DNA from: Rhodospirillaceae bacterium
GTDB lineage: Bacteria > Pseudomonadota > Alphaproteobacteria > Rhodospirillales > Magnetospirillaceae
DNA length: 13,820 nucleotides
Direction of reading: 5' to 3'
Assembly (NCBI GenBank): GCA_013349735.1
Contig: DUZC01000028.1
Coordinates: 1-13,820, forward strand
The notes below the pieces were generated by a model, which was given only the letters and a program-made list of their open reading frames with translations, ran no database searches and was not told the DNA's origin. Within the stretch, counting starts at the first letter, position 1, and each line of letters opens with the position of its first letter. The translations under genes and the position numbers were made by a program. Positions 1 through 6,600 of this stretch are shown here, one piece after another.

Positions 1-1
1 A

Positions 2-538
2 TATCCGGCGACAGCGCTGGTGGTCTTGTCCGGCCACTGGGATCAATCCACCGCCTTTCGGCAGTTAGGGCCCTATGTGCGCTATCTTAGCAAGCCGGTC
101 AGCCAAGAATTGCTATTGTGGACCGTTCAACAAACCATAAAAGAGGTGCGGGCCGGAAGTGAGCCGCTTCCCGCAGGGGCGCCTGCCCTCTCGGGCACTC
201 CGCCAAATATCCCACGGCAGATTTTTGTCCGACGGGGCGAAGTGATTTCAGCTGGCGATTTGTCGACGGGCAGTTCCCTCCAGCAATTTTCCCCCAAGGC
301 AGAAATTGACTTGGTCCTTAACCGATTAAAGGGTTTTGCCGAGCAGCGCGGCATTACCGTGACGGTTCAGATTGATCCAGAATTGCCGCAAACCATTGCC
401 GGCGATTCTCAGCATTTCCGAAGACGCCTGCTGGACTTCCTGACCGGAGCCGTTCGCTTTACCGATCGCGCTGAAATGGAATTACGGGTGCTGAAAGTCA
501 TGAACCGCGAGCAGATCGCGGTAAGATTTGAGTGCTAA
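2..538 (+). CDS. Response-regulator receiver (C-terminal part) with degenerate GHKL-ATPase-like tail, 5' partial
   Basis: The frame is open to the left edge, so the N-terminus is outside the window; a GTG at 20 is not a believable start because it lies inside a receiver fold. The first 50 or so residues read as the last strands and helix of a REC domain: a hydrophobic strand ending in LSG, then YLSKPV with the conserved switch lysine, then an amphipathic helix. After a Pro/Gly-rich linker, residues about 95-160 resemble the start of a histidine-kinase ATPase domain (DPELPQTIAGDSQHF, like the D-LP-GD segment, then LLDFLTGAVRFTD where the N box would be). The essential Asn is replaced (LTGAVRF against the usual LxNAxKF) and the protein stops before any G1/G2 box, so catalysis is unlikely. 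Seen: the motifs. Inferred: a two-component protein with a dead or truncated kinase end. The next ORF continues in the same frame after the TAA, so the gene may be interrupted. Confidence 0.6.
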   Translation, partial: YPATALVVLSGHWDQSTAFRQLGPYVRYLSKPVSQELLLWTVQQTIKEVRAGSEPLPAGAPALSGTPPNIPRQIFVRRGEVISAGDLSTGSSLQQFSPKAEIDLVLNRLKGFAEQRGITVTVQIDPELPQTIAGDSQHFRRRLLDFLTGAVRFTDRAEMELRVLKVMNREQIAVRFEC

Positions 539-572
539 ACAAAAGATACGGCGATAGATTTTTGGAGGTGCG

Positions 573-613
573 TCGGCCTCCCTGCCGGCATTTCGGCCGA
601 GGCCGGCGGGGCC
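573..613. repeat. GC-rich inverted repeat between the first two genes
   Basis: CGGCCTC at 574-580 pairs with GAGGCCG at 599-605, and inside it GCCG at 584-587 pairs with CGGC at 594-597. An alternative fold pairs GCCGGC 584-589 with GCCGGC 602-607. No T-run follows, so it is not a typical intrinsic terminator. It could be a transcript hairpin, a REP-like palindrome, or only GC-rich codons if the two flanking ORFs were once one gene. Confidence 0.4.
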
Positions 614-649
614 AATGCACGAGCTCAAAGCTTGCTTGTTTGGAGTGAA

Positions 650-1306
650 ATGGTACAGAAACGCCATCCTCTTCAGAATCGTGACGCGGGCGACCATCCC
701 CTGCCGACGGACCGAGGCGAGATCGAAGCTGTTCTCGGCGCCTGGCGGCGCAGTTATGAAACCCATCCCTATCTGGCCAGAAGATATGGCGCCCGCGGCG
801 AGGCCTTCACCCGCTCGGACGGTGGCTATCTGGTAACCTTGACCAACAACCCAAAAACAGCGCTGATCGAACAAGTGGAATGGCTGGCGACATTACTGGC
901 CAATCGTGGAATGCCGCGTTTGATCATGGAGACGCATCTCGAACTGCTGTTCGAAACCTTATCGGAAGCTGTTCCCAACCGAATAGCCAAATATCGGAAA
1001 CTCCTGACAGCTGCCCAAAAACTGCGGCAGGAAAGGCAATCCTGGATTGCCGAAATCGACTTCCTCGCTTTGGCGGCTGACTTTGAGAAAAACGCAGGGG
1101 GGGAACTGGAAAATGCCGGGGGTCTGATTGTTTCCGCCGTTTGTGACTCGTTCTGCGGTCTGGACTTAGCCCTTCCCAGCCTGGTCTTTTGGTTGGGCGA
1201 TGCCAGCCGCTTCTCTTCGCAATGGTGCGCGGCCGTCGAAAATACGGCGGAGAGCGCCCGCGCTTTGGCGTCACAAGCCAGACCTGCTTTTTCAACCGGG
1301 CGATGA
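650..1306 (+). CDS. Hypothetical mostly alpha-helical protein of 218 aa
   Basis: I do not recognise the family well enough to name a function. ATG 650 is chosen because GGAG lies at 642-645 and the residues before it look unstructured; a TTG at 632 in the same frame is an alternative. The N-terminal part (residues 25-60) carries a distinctive run, W-x3-Y-x2-HPYLARRYG-x-RG, followed by SDGGYL. Next comes a long helical segment (70-130) with VEWLATLLANRGMPR and an acidic/aliphatic stretch. A second helical part (135-205) is rich in Ala, Leu and Trp. No signal peptide, clear membrane span, HTH or Walker motif is visible. It shares its frame with the upstream REC-like gene and overlaps the 3' end of the CarH-like regulator by 15 bp tail to tail. 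A structural or regulatory partner of the neighbouring sensors is possible but unsupported. Confidence 0.55.
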   Translation: MVQKRHPLQNRDAGDHPLPTDRGEIEAVLGAWRRSYETHPYLARRYGARGEAFTRSDGGYLVTLTNNPKTALIEQVEWLATLLANRGMPRLIMETHLELLFETLSEAVPNRIAKYRKLLTAAQKLRQERQSWIAEIDFLALAADFEKNAGGELENAGGLIVSAVCDSFCGLDLALPSLVFWLGDASRFSSQWCAAVENTAESARALASQARPAFSTGR

Positions 1307-2212
1307 TTTTACCGAACGGATCCTGCTTGCTCGCCAGGAGCGGACGGCACCGCCGAGGCTTTCCAGATTGCGGAAAACACGGACCCCGGCAATCCGCCGC
1401 AAGCTCAGCACCCCTTCGCCACCGGCCCAGATTTCTATTTTTGGATCAAGCTGATCCCGCAGGTCTCGCAAATAAGCAGCGGCCTCCCGCGCCGGATGGG
1501 CAATGCTGAGCGATATCCCGACAAGATCAATCTGCAAGGCCTGGGCAGCCCTGACCATTTCCCCCGCTGGCGTTTGCGATCCCAGATTGATGCAATAGGC
1601 CCCCTCGAGAACCGCCATTGTCAGAACCATCAGCAGACCAAGGGTATGAAGCTCTCCTGGCGGCGTTGAAAGTAAAAAACGCGGCGAACCGGATGGCAGC
1701 GTGACGGTGCGAAGGGCATCAGAAAGAATGTCGCTGATGGTCTCGGTATAGAGATGTTCCTCGAAAACCCTGATTTCACCGCGCAGCCAGGCCTCGCCGA
1801 CAACATGGTTCAGCCGCGCTACCGTTTCATAGACAAAATGGGCCAACCCGTCGCGATGCAGTTGCCCCCGCAAAAGCAGCTTCAACTGAGGCAAATCATG
1901 CTTCAGTAGAGTTTCCAAAATCAGCCGCGAAAAAACCGATGGCAGCGCCTCGGGCGCCAAGGATTCTTCGGTCAATCTCTCAAGGGTTAGCAGGTCCAAA
2001 CCAACGACCTTGCTGGGTCGTGCTCCGGATCGAACCAGACGGCCAATCAATCGTAACTGAACGACCTGATCGGCGGGATAGATGCGCGCCCCGCTGTCGT
2101 CGCGATCGGGACAAGGAAAACCATAACGAATTTCCCATTTACGAACGACTTCCCGGGAAAGCCCGATTTCAGACTCAAGCAAATCTACCGAAAGGGCTGA
2201 GCCAGGTTTCAT
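1292..2212 (-). CDS. MerR-family regulator with cobalamin-binding domain, CarH-like candidate B12 photoreceptor
   Basis: The ATG at 2212 (306 aa) is preferred; an upstream in-frame GTG at 2278 would add 22 unlikely residues before the HTH. Residues 1-70 form a MerR winged helix: an IGLSREVVRKWEIRYGFP recognition region and a G-x-R-x-Y wing. Residues about 85-165 are a helical bundle of the B12-binding-2 type. It ends with W142, nine residues, then E152-H153, which is the W-x9-EH signature of adenosylcobalamin photoreceptors. The Rossmann domain follows with E187-x-H189-x2-G192, 41 residues, then S234-x-S, 27 residues, then GG. This fits the published E/DxHx2G-x41-SxV-x22-27-GG cobalamin pattern apart from Ser for Val. 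Family knowledge: in CarH, AdoCbl and darkness give a DNA-bound tetramer and light disrupts it. The residue after W142 is Leu; I recall a His there in Thermus CarH, so the light-state ligand may differ. It is divergent from kaiC across a 200-bp gap holding a palindrome, its likely operator. Confidence 0.82.
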   Translation of the reverse strand: MKPGSALSVDLLESEIGLSREVVRKWEIRYGFPCPDRDDSGARIYPADQVVQLRLIGRLVRSGARPSKVVGLDLLTLERLTEESLAPEALPSVFSRLILETLLKHDLPQLKLLLRGQLHRDGLAHFVYETVARLNHVVGEAWLRGEIRVFEEHLYTETISDILSDALRTVTLPSGSPRFLLSTPPGELHTLGLLMVLTMAVLEGAYCINLGSQTPAGEMVRAAQALQIDLVGISLSIAHPAREAAAYLRDLRDQLDPKIEIWAGGEGVLSLRRIAGVRVFRNLESLGGAVRSWRASRIRSVKSSPG

Positions 2213-2318
2213 CCGTTTTTCCAGGGCCGGCGATAATCTTGAACAAATATGACATAGAAATCTATTGCCGCCAAGCACAGGGCGCTTTACATTTGTCCAT
2301 AGCTTTTTACCTAATTAG

Positions 2319-2351
2319 CGGACAATTACACATTTAATTGTAATTTGTCCG
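2319..2351. promoter_or_regulatory. Inverted repeat, candidate operator in the merR/kaiC divergent region
   Basis: The left arm CGGACAATTACA (2319-2330) and right arm TGTAATTTGTCCG (2339-2351) are reverse complements apart from one extra T, around an 8-bp AT-rich centre. A further copy of TTTGTCC lies at 2292-2298, so three half-site-like elements sit in 60 bp. The dyad is 61 bp upstream of the kaiC start and 107 bp upstream of the regulator start. MerR-family regulators bind such dyads and often control their own divergent promoter. The assignment to the CarH-like protein is inference. No perfect sigma70 hexamer pair was found; TTTACA (2286-2291) and TAATTA (2312-2317) are the nearest but are spaced too far apart. 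Confidence 0.5.
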
Positions 2352-2400
2352 GGACTTTTCGGGATTCCTAACCAATTGCGGGGACCGATCGCGGCCAATT

Positions 2401-2406
2401 GGAGGG
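2401..2406 (+). promoter_or_regulatory. Ribosome binding site of kaiC
   Basis: GGAGGG lies 6 bp before ATG 2413, a strong Shine-Dalgarno match that fixes the kaiC start. Confidence 0.75.
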
Positions 2407-2412
2407 TTTAGG

Positions 2413-3903
2413 ATGTTTACGCATTTGCCGAGTTTCCCGCAGATCGAAAAAATCGAGACCGGAATCAGCGGCTTCGATTTGATATCCAATGGTGGCCTAC
2501 CCAAAGGACGGACAACCCTCGTATCCGGCACCGCCGGCAGTGCCAAGACGGTTTTTGCTGTGCAATTCCTGGCTGAAGGCATTCGACGGTATGACGAAGC
2601 CGGCGTTTTCGTGACCTTCGAGGAAGTGCCGGAGGATATTCGCCGCAATGTAAAATCGCTCGGTTGGGACATAGAAGCCTGGGAAGCGAAGGGGAAATGG
2701 GTTTTCGTCGACGGATCCCCGGACACCGATGAGGATCATATTGAGGCCGGCCGTTACGATCTTGGGGCCCTGTTGGTACGGATCGAACATGCCGTTACCA
2801 AAGTGGGCGCCACCCGCCTGTCCATGGATTCACTCGGGGCCATTTTTGCGCAATTTCGCGACGCGGCCATCGTCCGCAGCGAACTCTTTCGCATCGCCTC
2901 GACCCTGCGGCAGTTAAAAGTAACTTCGCTGATGACCTCTGAGCGAACCCAGGAATATGGCGAGATCGCCCGGTTCGGGGTTGAAGAATTTGTTGCCGAC
3001 AATGTGGTGATCCTGCGCAACGTCCTTGAAGAGGAAAAGCGCCGGCGGACCATGGAAATCCTGAAATACCGAGGGACCAGCCATCAGAAGGGCGAATTTC
3101 CCTTCACCATCGTATCCGGACGTGGAATTCTGGCGATTCCCCTGTCTTCGATGGAGCTCAAACAGAAGTCATCGGTTGTAAGGGTGACCTCGGGCAATCC
3201 CGAATTGGACGACATGTGTGGCGGCGGATTTTTCCGCGATTCAATTATTTTGGTGTCCGGCGCTACCGGCACGGGCAAAACCCTGATTACCACCGAATTT
3301 CTCAATGGCGGCGCGGCGCTGGGCGAGCGCTGCCTGCTTTTTGCCTTTGAAGAAAGCCGCGAACAGCTTTTTCGCAATGCCATTGGCTGGGGCTTCGATT
3401 TCGAGGCGATGGAGGCCTCTGGCCTGCTCAAGGTTGTCTGCAGTTATCCCGAATCGGCAAGCCTCGAAGACCATCTGATCGAAGTAAAGGACGTTATCGA
3501 GCATTTCAAGCCGAACCGGATCGCGGTCGACAGTCTATCGGCGCTCGAAAGGGTGGCTACCCAAAAAGGCTTTCGCGAATTCGTCATCAGTCTGACCTCA
3601 TTCGTAAAACACCAGGAAGTTGTGGGCTTGTTCACGGCGACCACGCCCACTTTGATGGGGGGCACCTCAGTCACTGAATCCCATATCTCGACCCTGACCG
3701 ATTCAATCATTTTGCTGCGTTATGTAGAAATCCACGGGACCATGCGACGGTGTTTGACCGTCCTGAAAATGCGGGGATCTATTCATGACAAAGACATTCG
3801 TGAATTCAATATTGATGGGGCTGGCATGCATATCGGCAATCCCTTCCGCGAGGTCACGGGTATCCTAGGGGGGCAACTCAGAGACCTTTCTATTTCACTG
3901 TAA
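2413..3903 (+). CDS. kaiC: Circadian clock ATPase/autokinase KaiC
   Basis: The 496-aa protein has two tandem RecA-like domains. CI has Walker A GTAGSAKT (39-46), the paired catalytic Glu E70-E71 and Walker B-like LSMDS (136-140). CII has Walker A GATGTGKT (283-290), E313-E314 and AVDSLSAL. The CII phosphorylation site is intact: T421-E-S-H-I-S426-T427 matches the cyanobacterial T426/S431/T432 triad, so Ser/Thr autophosphorylation and dephosphorylation are expected. The C-terminus stops soon after the A-loop-like REVTGILGG stretch. It lacks about 20-25 residues of the 519-aa Synechococcus protein, the tail that binds KaiA, which fits the absence of kaiA here. KaiC hexamers hydrolyse ATP slowly and switch phosphorylation state; KaiA-less KaiBC pairs in purple bacteria act as timers or hourglasses. 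GGAGGG precedes the ATG. It is divergent from the CarH-like gene and first in the signalling cluster. Confidence 0.97.
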   Translation: MFTHLPSFPQIEKIETGISGFDLISNGGLPKGRTTLVSGTAGSAKTVFAVQFLAEGIRRYDEAGVFVTFEEVPEDIRRNVKSLGWDIEAWEAKGKWVFVDGSPDTDEDHIEAGRYDLGALLVRIEHAVTKVGATRLSMDSLGAIFAQFRDAAIVRSELFRIASTLRQLKVTSLMTSERTQEYGEIARFGVEEFVADNVVILRNVLEEEKRRRTMEILKYRGTSHQKGEFPFTIVSGRGILAIPLSSMELKQKSSVVRVTSGNPELDDMCGGGFFRDSIILVSGATGTGKTLITTEFLNGGAALGERCLLFAFEESREQLFRNAIGWGFDFEAMEASGLLKVVCSYPESASLEDHLIEVKDVIEHFKPNRIAVDSLSALERVATQKGFREFVISLTSFVKHQEVVGLFTATTPTLMGGTSVTESHISTLTDSIILLRYVEIHGTMRRCLTVLKMRGSIHDKDIREFNIDGAGMHIGNPFREVTGILGGQLRDLSISL

Positions 3904-3970
3904 TATGTTGATAGATTTCGAAATTCGGTCGGGATTAGATCACAGGAATTTCGGACTCGGGACAATAGGA

Positions 3971-3987
3971 TGGCGGTCAGTCCGCCA
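3971..3987. repeat. Short hairpin in the kaiC-kaiB gap
   Basis: TGGCGG (3971-3976) and CCGCCA (3982-3987) form a 6-bp stem with a 5-nt loop. The 177-bp gap (3904-4080) has no gene that I can see. With no T-run after it the hairpin is not a typical terminator; it could be a weak attenuator or a processing or stability element that sets the kaiC to kaiB ratio. Two related stretches, GAAATTCGGTCGGGA (3920-3934) and GAATTTCGGACTCGGGA (3946-3962), lie just upstream. Confidence 0.35.
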
Positions 3988-4080
3988 AGGGGCCTTGCAA
4001 CTGAGAAAATATATTGGCTGAAAGGCCACCACCAAATGGGCGCGTCAAAATGCGACAGCGCATGATCCGGTGAATATGAG

Positions 4081-4407
4081 ATGGCCATAAAAACGCACCG
4101 CACCGCTGACCAACTGGCGCTTTCCGCGCCGGGATTATTGCGCCTTTACACAGCGGGTCAAACTGGCAAGTCGCTGGTTGCAATCAGCAATCTCCATCGC
4201 ATGTCAGAACAATATTTTGCCGGACAATATTTAATCGAAGTCGTCGATGTCCTGGAAAACCCGCAACTGGCCGAGGATGACAATATTGTTGCCATTCCTA
4301 CCCTGATACGGAAACGCCCTGAACCAATCCGCCGGATCATTGGGGATTTATCGGACACTGAAAAAGCGCTGAGTGTTCTGCTTCTCATGGAAAGGAAAGA
4401 AGGATGA
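4081..4407 (+). CDS. kaiB: Circadian clock protein KaiB
   Basis: The 108-aa protein aligns along its length with KaiB. LLRLYTAGQTGKS (19-31) matches the first strand and turn of the thioredoxin-like fold. VVDVLENPQLAEDDNI (54-69) is the diagnostic motif. AIPTL (71-75) holds the conserved proline, and RRIIGDLSD (84-92) is the hallmark before the last helix. KaiB changes fold to bind the KaiC CI ring and delays or resets the cycle. The N-terminus is about 10 residues longer than cyanobacterial KaiB; ATG 4081 has only a weak ribosome site. At positions equivalent to Thermosynechococcus Y8, P71, G89, D91 and Y94 this protein appears to have G18, E81, V99, L101 and E104. The gene lies 177 bp after kaiC, reversed from the cyanobacterial kaiBC order, and its TGA overlaps an ATG (4404) that is probably the next gene's start. 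Confidence 0.96.
   Translation: MAIKTHRTADQLALSAPGLLRLYTAGQTGKSLVAISNLHRMSEQYFAGQYLIEVVDVLENPQLAEDDNIVAIPTLIRKRPEPIRRIIGDLSDTEKALSVLLLMERKEG
4391..4403 (+). promoter_or_regulatory. Strong ribosome binding site for ATG 4404
   Basis: A purine-rich AAAGGAAAGAAGG run sits just before ATG 4404, with AAGGA about 7 bp away. It points to ATG 4404, which overlaps the kaiB TGA as ATGA, rather than TTG 4426 as the natural start of the next gene. As read, the frame opened at 4404 meets TAG at 4434 after ten codons. Confidence 0.55.
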
Positions 4408-4425
4408 CAGAGCCTTTCTTCGGAG

Positions 4426-6600
4426 TTGAAAAATAGGGAACCCGTTGCGGTGCGTGATCAGGATTCGGAAATAAACCAGGCTGTTCAGGCCCTTCGCGCT
4501 GGGGTCGCCGATGCCTTCATCACAAGTTCGGGCGAGGTTTGCCGCCTTGCTGAGTCTGACAAGCCCTATGTCACCTTCTTCGACGCCATGAATGAGGGGG
4601 CGGTAACCATCGATGACCGCGGCATCATCCTTCACAGCAATCCCCGCTTTGCGGCCATGGTCGGATGCGCGCGCTCGGATTTGCGGGGCCATTCCTTTTC
4701 TTCCTTTATAGCGCCTGAAGATGGACTGAGCCTGTCGGAGATTCTGGCCGGAAGACGGGACACGCCCCTGCAAACCTTTGTCAGATCGCAGGACAAGGCC
4801 TGTCCGGCACAGCTCTCTGTGCGAGAAGTCGATGCCGGACAGCATAAATTTTATTGTTTGGTCATTTCCGATTTAACCGATCGGGTTAAGACCGAAGTCG
4901 AGCTTCGCATTGCCGCCATTGCCTTCCAGTCCCAGGAAGGCATGGTGGTCACCGACCCGGATGGGGTCATCCTGCGCGTCAATCAAGCCTTCGTCGGCTT
5001 GACCGGCTATAGCGCCGCCGAGGCCGTGGGACGGACCCCGGCCATCCTTAAATCGGGACGCCATAACCAGGAATTTTACGCCGACATGTGGAAGGCCCTG
5101 AAAGTAAAAAAATACTGGCAAGGCGAAATCTGGAATCGAAAAAAAGATGGCCGGTTTTATGTCGAGTGGCTGACCATTTCCGCTGTTTCCTTGCCGAATG
5201 GCGAAGTCACTCATTTTGTCGGCGCATTTTCTGAGATTACCAAAAACAAAGAGGACGAAGCCAAAATCCACCGCTTGGCCTATTACGATACGCTGACGGA
5301 ATTGCCGAACCGCCGCTTGCTTTTGGATCGCGTGCAAAAGGCCCTGGCCAGCAGCAGTCGAACCCTATGCTATGGCGCCCTTCTGTTCCTTGATCTGGAT
5401 AACTTTAAGGCCTTGAATGATTCGCTCGGTCATGATGCCGGCGACCAGCTGCTTATTGAGGTTGCCCGACGCATTCAGTCTGACTTGCGGACAGATGACA
5501 CGGTCGCCCGATTGGGTGGCGATGAATTTGTGGTGATGCTTGAGAATTTAAGCCAAGAACCGCAAGAAGCAGCGGCGCAAACTGCGCTGGTGGCGGAGAA
5601 AATCCGGGAAACCCTTTTTCAGCCATTTAATATATATTCCCATGAATATTACTGTACTACAAGTATAGGTGTTGTCTTATTCATCGGACAAGAAGACAAT
5701 ATCGATACATTAATGAAACGCGCCGATATGGCAATGTATGATGCCAAGAACTTCGGTCGTAATGTTGTGCGCTTCTTTGATCCGATTATGCAAGTCACAA
5801 TGGACGCCCGCAACTCTATGGAAGCCGAACTTCGTTTGGCAATTGCCCACCGGCAATTTCAACTGCACTACCAAGCGCAAGTCGAAGGCCCCGACAATAA
5901 AATTATTGGCGCCGAAGCTCTTATCCGATGGAACCATCCTGTAAAAGGCTTAGTATCGCCGGCCGAATTTATCCCGCTGGCCGAGGAAACAGACCTTATC
6001 CTGTTGCTTGGTAAATTTGTTCTGACCGAGGCCTGCAGACAACTTTCAAGATGGGCAAATCAGCCAGGAATGGAAGATCTTTCGATAGCGGTAAACGTCA
6101 GTGCCCGTCAATTCCGTCAAGAGGGTTTTGTCGGTCAAATTTTGCATGCCGTCACCGCTTCAGGCGCCAACCCGCGGCGCCTGAAACTGGAGCTTACCGA
6201 AAGCTTATTACTGGAGAATGTTCAGGAGATCATCGAGAAGATGGCCGCCCTGAAGACCGCGGGGGTAGGCTTCGCGCTCGACGATTTTGGCATCGGCTAT
6301 TCTTCGCTTTCCTATCTCAAACGGCTGCCGCTTGATCAACTCAAGATCGACCAGTCCTTCGTCCGCGACATTCATACCGACCCCAATGATGCGGCAATTG
6401 CCAAAACTATCGTGACCTTGGCCAATAGCCTGGGTCTCGGCGTGATCGCCGAAGGGGTGGAAACGGCCGAACAACGGGATTATCTCGTCGCCTCGGGCTG
6501 CCACACCTACCAGGGCTATTATTTTAGCCACCCCCTTCCCATCGAAGAATTTGAAAGCTATGTAACGAATCACTTAAGTAAGGATAACACAATAAGCTAA
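4426..6600 (+). CDS. PAS-PAS-GGDEF-EAL cyclic-di-GMP synthase/phosphodiesterase
   Basis: As called from TTG 4426 it has 724 residues. An N-terminal helix (15-32, AVQALRAGVADAFI) precedes PAS1 (about 48-155) and PAS2 (160-272). The diguanylate cyclase domain (about 283-450) has an intact GGDEF at 364-368 and the RxxD product-inhibition site R355-T-D-D358 exactly five residues upstream. The EAL domain (about 465-712) keeps E497-A-L, NVSARQF (557), ELTES (589), D619-D620-FGIG, LKID (K640) and AEGVET, so phosphodiesterase activity is plausible. No membrane span is seen, so it is probably cytoplasmic. TTG 4426 has GGAG touching it, too close to act as a ribosome site; GTG 4450 is another option. 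Removing one A from 4429-4433 would join the frame to ATG 4404 (MTEPFFGVENREPV), overlapping the kaiB stop. It lies between kaiB and the bacteriophytochrome gene, so a clock or light output role is inferred. Confidence 0.9.
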   Translation: MKNREPVAVRDQDSEINQAVQALRAGVADAFITSSGEVCRLAESDKPYVTFFDAMNEGAVTIDDRGIILHSNPRFAAMVGCARSDLRGHSFSSFIAPEDGLSLSEILAGRRDTPLQTFVRSQDKACPAQLSVREVDAGQHKFYCLVISDLTDRVKTEVELRIAAIAFQSQEGMVVTDPDGVILRVNQAFVGLTGYSAAEAVGRTPAILKSGRHNQEFYADMWKALKVKKYWQGEIWNRKKDGRFYVEWLTISAVSLPNGEVTHFVGAFSEITKNKEDEAKIHRLAYYDTLTELPNRRLLLDRVQKALASSSRTLCYGALLFLDLDNFKALNDSLGHDAGDQLLIEVARRIQSDLRTDDTVARLGGDEFVVMLENLSQEPQEAAAQTALVAEKIRETLFQPFNIYSHEYYCTTSIGVVLFIGQEDNIDTLMKRADMAMYDAKNFGRNVVRFFDPIMQVTMDARNSMEAELRLAIAHRQFQLHYQAQVEGPDNKIIGAEALIRWNHPVKGLVSPAEFIPLAEETDLILLLGKFVLTEACRQLSRWANQPGMEDLSIAVNVSARQFRQEGFVGQILHAVTASGANPRRLKLELTESLLLENVQEIIEKMAALKTAGVGFALDDFGIGYSSLSYLKRLPLDQLKIDQSFVRDIHTDPNDAAIAKTIVTLANSLGLGVIAEGVETAEQRDYLVASGCHTYQGYYFSHPLPIEEFESYVTNHLSKDNTIS

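Noticed and set aside
573..613. Rho-independent terminator
   Set aside because: A strong hairpin is possible but no T-run follows on either strand.
632..649. TTG 632 as start of the helical protein
   Set aside because: ATG 650 has GGAG at a workable distance and TTG 632 has none; kept only as an alternative.
615..836. 73-aa plus-strand ORF
   Set aside because: It overlaps the better-supported 650-1306 gene in another frame and shows no domain.
924..1295. 123-aa minus-strand ORF
   Set aside because: Arg/Pro-rich shadow of the opposite coding strand without a recognisable fold.
1189..1509. 106-aa plus-strand ORF across the gene 2/regulator junction
   Set aside because: It is antisense to the clear cobalamin-binding domain, low in complexity and without motifs.
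2213..2278. GTG 2278 extension of the MerR-type regulator
   Set aside because: The extra 22 residues precede a normal MerR N-terminus and lie in the likely promoter region.
2413..3903. RadA/RecA-type repair ATPase instead of KaiC
   Set aside because: Two RecA-like domains with paired catalytic Glu and the TESHIST phosphosite are specific to KaiC.
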